This document shows, in pieces, positions 59,907 through 64,000 of a DNA stretch of 64,000 nucleotides. The translations under genes and the position numbers were made by a program. Numbering within the stretch: position 1 is the stretch's first letter; each line of letters opens with the position of its first letter. Source of the stretch: CAVYXF01 sp963772335 (GTDB lineage Bacteria; Pseudomonadota; Alphaproteobacteria; Rhizobiales; Rhodomicrobiaceae); NCBI GenBank assembly GCA_963772335.1, contig CAVYXF010000004.1:124001-188000 (forward strand), read 5' to 3'. The notes below the pieces were generated by a model, which was given only the letters and a program-made list of their open reading frames with translations, had not been told where the DNA came from and searched no databases.

Positions 59907-62327
59907 ATGCGTGCGCGGCTCATCCGGCGCGGGCTGTTGTGGCTGGCGGTGGTTTTCATCGCTCTGCCGCTCATCACCGCAGCGGCCGGATATGTATGGT
60001 GGACGCGCAGCCTGCCGGCGACGCAGGGCAGCGTCGCAATGCCGGGCCTTAGTGCCGAAACGCGCGTCATCCGCGACCGCTTTGGTGTCCCGCACATCTT
60101 CGCTGCATCTATGAATGACGCGATGCGGGTGCTCGGCTACCTGCATGCGCAGGACCGGCTGTTCCAGATGGACATCACCCGGCGCGTGAGCCAGGGGCGG
60201 CTTGCCGCCGTCATTGGGCAGGCCGGCGTCAGCTACGACCTCTTGTTCCGCACGCTCGATCTGGCCGGCCTGGCGCGAAGCAGCCTTTCCGCCTTATCGC
60301 CTGAAGCGCGCTCCCAGCTCGACGCCTATGCGGCGGGGGTGAATGCGTGGCTTGCAGAAGGGCATGCGCTGCCAGCCGAATATGCCATTCTCGGCTTTAC
60401 CCCAGAACCGTGGAAGCCAGAGGACTCGCTCCTCTGGGGCAAGGCGATGGCCTGGAAGCTTAGCGCCAACTGGCGCCAGGACGCGCTGCGCGCGAGACTC
60501 GCCGCGCGCTATGACCGCGCCCGGCTGGAGCGGATGTTCCCCAAGCCCTTCCCCGAATGGCCGGTCAGCATCGAGCCGCGGCTTTCCGGCCCCGCCACGC
60601 GGGCGGACGCGACGTCGCCAAAAACCCGGCCGACGGGAAACGCCGCCAAAGCGGCTGCTCTCGACTTCGCCGAATTGTTGGCGTTACCGGTCATCGGACA
60701 TGGCGCGTCCAATGAATGGGTGGTCGACGGCAGCCGTACGGTAACGGGCAAGCCGCTGCTCGCCAATGATCCACATCTGGAGCTGAATATTCCGATCATC
60801 TGGTATCTGGCGCGTATTACCACGCCGCAGCTCACCGTGACCGGGGCCACCGCGCCGGGCGTTCCGGCGGTCGTGCTCGGCCAGAACGGCCACATCGCCT
60901 GGGGCTTCACTACCACCGAAAGCGATACGCAGGATCTGTTCATTGAGACGCTGGATCCCAAGCAGCCCGGCGCCTACCTCACCGCCGATGGCCCGAAGCC
61001 GCTCGCCATAGAGACGCTACAGATCCAAGTGAAGGGCGCAGCGCCCGTGACGCTCCAGCGCCGGGTGACGCAGCACGGGCCGATCATCTCGGACATTTCG
61101 ACCGATGTCGCCGATGACGGACATCCCGTCAGCCTGGCCTGGACCGGCCTCGGCAACGCCGACACCACAGCTGAGGCGCTGTTCCGCCTCAACCGGGCGC
61201 AGAGCCGCGAGGAATTTCTTTCAGCACTCCGCCTCTACCAGTCGCCAGCACAGAATATCGTCTTCGCTGCGACCGATGGGACGATCGGCTTCGTCAATGT
61301 CGGCGCGGTGCCGATACGCAAATCGGGCGATGGCCGCTATCCTGTCGATGGCGCATCAGGTGCCTTCGACTGGACTGGGCTGGTGCCGTTCGAGGGCTGG
61401 CCGCAGCTTTTCAACCCGCCTGCCGGCGCGATCGTCAACGCCAACAATATGGTCGCCAGCCTCGACTATCCCTATTGGCTCGGCTACGACCAGGGCCCCG
61501 GCTTTCGCGCGATGCGCATCCTCGAGCTGCTCGGCGCTCGCGAGCGCCACAACATCGCCAGCTTTTCCGCCATCCAGATGGACATCCAGGCGATTCATGC
61601 CCGCGATTTTGTCCCGTATCTGCTGAAACTGCAGCCCGATACGCCGCTGGCTGCCCAAGCCCTCGATCTCATACGCAAATGGGATTTCAAAGCAGCCGAT
61701 GATCTGCCCCAGCCGCTGATCCTCGACTGGTGGCTGCGGCGTATGAACATGCATCTGCTGCGGTCCGGCCTTGATGCGCTCGCGCCGACAGTGGGCGGTC
61801 TGAACGCGGCGGCGGTAATTGATGTGCTGCGCCATCCCGACGGGTTCTGCAACGGCGCTGCCGAAAGCGACTGCATGGGCGCGGTGAAGGCGGCCTTCGC
61901 GGAAACGCTCCGTGAGCTCTCGGACCGCTACGGCGGTGATGCATCGCGCTGGCGTTGGGGCGACGAGCATAGGGCGCTGATGGAAAACCAGGTGATGGAC
62001 CGGGTTCCCGGCTTCAAGGCGCTGTTCAATTACGATTTCCCCAGCGATGGCGGCTTTTATTCCGTGAGCCGCGGCGGCAATACCGGCCCGGTCGATCCAG
62101 AGCATCCGCTGCGGCGAAATTCCGGTGCAGGGTTTCGCGGCATTTATGACCTCGCCGACCCCTCGCAGTCGCGCTTCATCATTGCAACCGGTGAGAGTGG
62201 GCACCCGCTATCGCCCCACTATGCCGACCAGCTGCCGCTCTGGCGGCGCGGCGAAGGCATCCGCCTCCAGGTCAGCGAGGCCGAGCTGATGGATGAGCAT
62301 GGCGAGGTACTCACCTTCCGGCCTTGA
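59907..62327 (+). CDS. Penicillin acylase family protein (Ntn hydrolase)
   Basis: An 806-residue precursor of an N-terminal-nucleophile hydrolase. N-terminal membrane anchor or signal (LLWLAVVFIALPLITAAAGYVWW, about 11-33), then the alpha-chain start VIRDRFGVPHIFAASMNDAM. Self-cleavage should occur before Ser268 in GHGASNEWVV, which becomes the catalytic residue of the beta chain; ANDPHL follows and is a substrate-pocket mark of the family. Related enzymes cleave beta-lactam side chains or N-acyl-homoserine lactones; the natural substrate here is unknown. Confidence 0.94.
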   Translation: MRARLIRRGLLWLAVVFIALPLITAAAGYVWWTRSLPATQGSVAMPGLSAETRVIRDRFGVPHIFAASMNDAMRVLGYLHAQDRLFQMDITRRVSQGRLAAVIGQAGVSYDLLFRTLDLAGLARSSLSALSPEARSQLDAYAAGVNAWLAEGHALPAEYAILGFTPEPWKPEDSLLWGKAMAWKLSANWRQDALRARLAARYDRARLERMFPKPFPEWPVSIEPRLSGPATRADATSPKTRPTGNAAKAAALDFAELLALPVIGHGASNEWVVDGSRTVTGKPLLANDPHLELNIPIIWYLARITTPQLTVTGATAPGVPAVVLGQNGHIAWGFTTTESDTQDLFIETLDPKQPGAYLTADGPKPLAIETLQIQVKGAAPVTLQRRVTQHGPIISDISTDVADDGHPVSLAWTGLGNADTTAEALFRLNRAQSREEFLSALRLYQSPAQNIVFAATDGTIGFVNVGAVPIRKSGDGRYPVDGASGAFDWTGLVPFEGWPQLFNPPAGAIVNANNMVASLDYPYWLGYDQGPGFRAMRILELLGARERHNIASFSAIQMDIQAIHARDFVPYLLKLQPDTPLAAQALDLIRKWDFKAADDLPQPLILDWWLRRMNMHLLRSGLDALAPTVGGLNAAAVIDVLRHPDGFCNGAAESDCMGAVKAAFAETLRELSDRYGGDASRWRWGDEHRALMENQVMDRVPGFKALFNYDFPSDGGFYSVSRGGNTGPVDPEHPLRRNSGAGFRGIYDLADPSQSRFIIATGESGHPLSPHYADQLPLWRRGEGIRLQVSEAELMDEHGEVLTFRP

Positions 62328-62336
62328 TGACGGCGG

Positions 62337-62864
62337 TTACTGGCGCGCCAGTGTCAGCCGGCTGGATGGGTTGACGGTCAGGCGTTCGGGCCTGATCAGC
62401 TCCAGCGCGATCGCATCGTTAGCGCCGCCGACCAGAACCCCTTTCTTGTCGGACAGTTTGAGATCGTGCTTGGACACGGCGTCATAATCCCCAACCAGAT
62501 TTCCCGGATCGACGTCAGCCGTGGGAGCGAAGACGTCCCATTTGATTTCCAGCCCGCCCAGGGCTGCGGGATCGAGGCTGCCGCCGAACAACTGGCCATG
62601 CAGTCTGGTTTCGGTCTTTTGACCGGTGATCTCGAGCTTGCAATCCATGCTGGTTGCGGTGAGGTCGAGCCGGTCCGTATCTGCACTCTTTGCCCGGCAG
62701 ATGAGCGAGCCGACACTTTGCAATGCACCGGCGGCCTGGGATGGTTGCGTGGCGAGGACCATCAGCGCAATACCGGCGATTGCCGGAAAGCCGCCCGCTG
62801 CGGCAGCGAAAAGACCTCGCCAGCAATCCGCTCGTAAAAGGTCTGCCGGCCTGCTGATCGACAT
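62337..62864 (-). CDS. DUF992-like exported protein
   Basis: A 175-residue protein with a signal-like segment (FPAIAGIALMVLATQPSQAAG) and a mature part starting at LQSVGSLICRAKSADT, followed by a single small beta-rich domain (MDCKLEITGQKTETRLHGQLFGG). The placement of the paired cysteines and GSL.C pattern resemble DUF992 proteins of rhizobia, which have no known role; the match is by pattern and could be wrong. ATG at 62864 has AAAGGAG eight bases upstream. It starts 14 bases after the phospholipase D-family gene ends. Confidence 0.6.
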   Translation of the reverse strand: MSISRPADLLRADCWRGLFAAAAGGFPAIAGIALMVLATQPSQAAGALQSVGSLICRAKSADTDRLDLTATSMDCKLEITGQKTETRLHGQLFGGSLDPAALGGLEIKWDVFAPTADVDPGNLVGDYDAVSKHDLKLSDKKGVLVGGANDAIALELIRPERLTVNPSSRLTLARQ

Positions 62865-62878
62865 GTCACAGACTCCTT

Positions 62879-64000
62879 TCATAGTCGCCTTCCAACGAAG
62901 GCTGGACTTTTTTGGCTCGCCCTCAATCGTTCCCGGCCGCCAGCTTGCCTCTTATGCCGGCGTCTATTGGATAGGATGAAAAGGCCAAGCCCAGCGGCAG
63001 CGAGCCCGAGCCAGGCGCGAGAGGACAGACGAAGCAAGAACCGCTTCGCGAGATGTTCGAGCCGTTTTTCCGGATGTTCCGGACGCTCCGGGTCGGCCAG
63101 ATGCGATCGTGAGAGAAAGCGCTCTGCGGCGTTGGTCTGCCGCTCAGGAATTGGCCGAAGCGAACGTCCAGCCCCTTGCCTCAGCGCTTCGACGGTGCCC
63201 AGCAAGGACCCCCGCTCGGCGATTGCCTTCTCAACGCGATCACGTTTCACACCGAGATGCTCGGCGAGAAGACCATTTCGGATCGAGGAGATCGCCTCGC
63301 GCTCCGCTTGGGACTTGGCCTCGATCGCAAGGTCGCATTCTGTATCGAAGCCCATCGAGCGATTGTTGACATTGGAGGACCCGACCCGGATCAGCCGGTC
63401 ATCGACGATCAGGATCTTGGCGTGGACATAGATCGGCTCGCCCGTCTCATTGGCCGGATGAAAGATCCCGAACCGGCCGTGCGGGTCCGCCTGCCTGATG
63501 GAGGCCAGTCTCAGATCGCGGGCGGTCCCCATGGTCTCCTGCTCGAGCCAGCCTTCGGTGGAGAGCGGGTTGATGACGACGACCTCCGGCCCGTCGGCTT
63601 CCTTCAGCCGCTTGGCAATGGCTTCGCAGATGCTGGCCGAGGCGAAATACTGGCTTTCGAGGTAAATGCTCTTTTTGGCGGAGCGAATTGCGGCCCGGTA
63701 TAGGTTCTCGACTTCGTGAACCGCTTGTCGTCCATCATAGGCCGGCATGGTTCGGGCGATGCCGAGATCGACATCCCGCATCTGAGGCTCTACCGCGTCC
63801 GGCCATAAATCACCTTCGCCTCGCGGCCGCTCCAGTGCCTCGCCCGTCGCCCTGTGCCATCGGTCGCGGGCAAGGACGCCGAGTGCCCGGGCCGCATCGC
63901 CATCGACGATAGCCGTCGCATCGTGCCAGGGGCCGAACAGCGAGCCGTCCGGGCGTTTGCGGCGCTCATCTCCGGGCAGGTGCCGGCAGGTGTCCCACCG
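62879..64000 (-). CDS. Phospholipase D / cardiolipin synthase-like protein (5' end outside the window)
   Basis: 373 codons of a PLD-superfamily enzyme; the frame stays open to the right edge, so the N-terminus and the first HKD motif are missing or partly missing. The visible part opens with RWDTCRHLPGDERR and later has DVDLGIARTMPAYDG, IYLESQYFAS and the second HKD motif (VHAKILIVDD ... GSSNVNNRSMG). The C-terminus has a membrane helix (AWLGLAAAGLGLFIL) followed by a basic tail. Such enzymes act on phospholipids by transphosphatidylation or hydrolysis; the exact reaction is open. Confidence 0.92.
   Translation of the reverse strand, partial: RWDTCRHLPGDERRKRPDGSLFGPWHDATAIVDGDAARALGVLARDRWHRATGEALERPRGEGDLWPDAVEPQMRDVDLGIARTMPAYDGRQAVHEVENLYRAAIRSAKKSIYLESQYFASASICEAIAKRLKEADGPEVVVINPLSTEGWLEQETMGTARDLRLASIRQADPHGRFGIFHPANETGEPIYVHAKILIVDDRLIRVGSSNVNNRSMGFDTECDLAIEAKSQAEREAISSIRNGLLAEHLGVKRDRVEKAIAERGSLLGTVEALRQGAGRSLRPIPERQTNAAERFLSRSHLADPERPEHPEKRLEHLAKRFLLRLSSRAWLGLAAAGLGLFILSNRRRHKRQAGGRERLRASQKSPAFVGRRL

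Noticed and set aside
1..64000. Search for CRISPR arrays, tRNA, rRNA, phage or defence islands
   Set aside because: No repeat-spacer pattern, no cloverleaf or rRNA-like stretch, and no integrase, transposase or known defence gene was seen. Weak tRNA-like structures could be missed by eye.

Overview
The window is a GC-rich chromosomal segment of an alphaproteobacterium, most likely of the Hyphomicrobiales (Rhizobiales). The indications are gene order and families, not a database search: DUF1674 (SdhAF4-like)-htpX-rsmB-heparinase II/III, rmuC-def-fmt, a Tad/Cpa pilus locus, a SoxS-SoxYZ sulfur module, DUF992, a Zur-box-like site before znuA and a sigma-EcfG-type promoter. I see no rRNA, tRNA, CRISPR array, prophage or complete insertion sequence. 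Genes are densely packed on both strands and nearly all are core-metabolism or cell-envelope functions.

Layout. 1-9.7 kb: a truncated histone-deacetylase-family gene, an SDR, a fused indolepyruvate ferredoxin oxidoreductase, znuA with a Zur-box-like site, a VOC protein, an MFS transporter with a 45-residue membrane protein behind it, and two metallophosphoesterases. 9.8-15 kb: heparinase-family protein, rsmB, htpX, a DUF1674 succinate dehydrogenase assembly factor and a single-domain response regulator. 15-20.4 kb: Gfo/Idh/MocA oxidoreductase plus DUF993 protein, a MITE-like palindromic repeat, and a NMT1/SsuABC-type ABC importer. 20.4-26.2 kb: rmuC, def, fmt, a SoxS-like thioredoxin divergent from soxYZ, a 7Fe ferredoxin and a YfbU-family protein. 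26.2-35.5 kb: a possible leftward small RNA, then the Tad pilus locus (two Flp pilins, cpaB, cpaC, short cpaD, cpaE, cpaF, tadB, tadC, convergent tadD). 35.6-43.3 kb: GST, M17 aminopeptidase plus NlpC/P60, a DnaJ-TM-TPR protein, a Tat-exported MBL hydrolase, a frameshifted alpha-carbonic anhydrase and a DUF4239-like membrane protein. 43.4-53 kb: both methylmalonyl-CoA mutase subunits, a second Tat-exported MBL hydrolase, DUF4332, a YjgR/HerA-like ATPase, DUF2066, RNase T2 and a small membrane protein behind an EcfG-type promoter. 53.5-64 kb: mtnA, a DctPQM TRAP transporter with a proline-rich tail on DctM, a Gly-rich membrane protein with a Sel1-like end, a penicillin-acylase-family hydrolase, a DUF992 protein and a truncated phospholipase D.

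How the genes work together: def and fmt act at the two ends of N-formylmethionine metabolism; methylmalonyl-CoA mutase feeds propionyl-CoA carbon into succinyl-CoA; SoxY and SoxZ form a sulfur carrier that the adjacent SoxS-like protein could keep reduced; the Tad genes build an adhesive pilus whose prepilin peptidase and minor pilins must lie elsewhere; the TRAP and ABC systems import organic acids or small organic ligands. I did not find a clearly new multi-gene system. The best leads are the leftward transcript unit at 26173-26456, the EcfG promoter with a small membrane protein at 52584-52897, the stripped-down SoxS-SoxYZ module, and the G-tract frameshift in the carbonic anhydrase gene.
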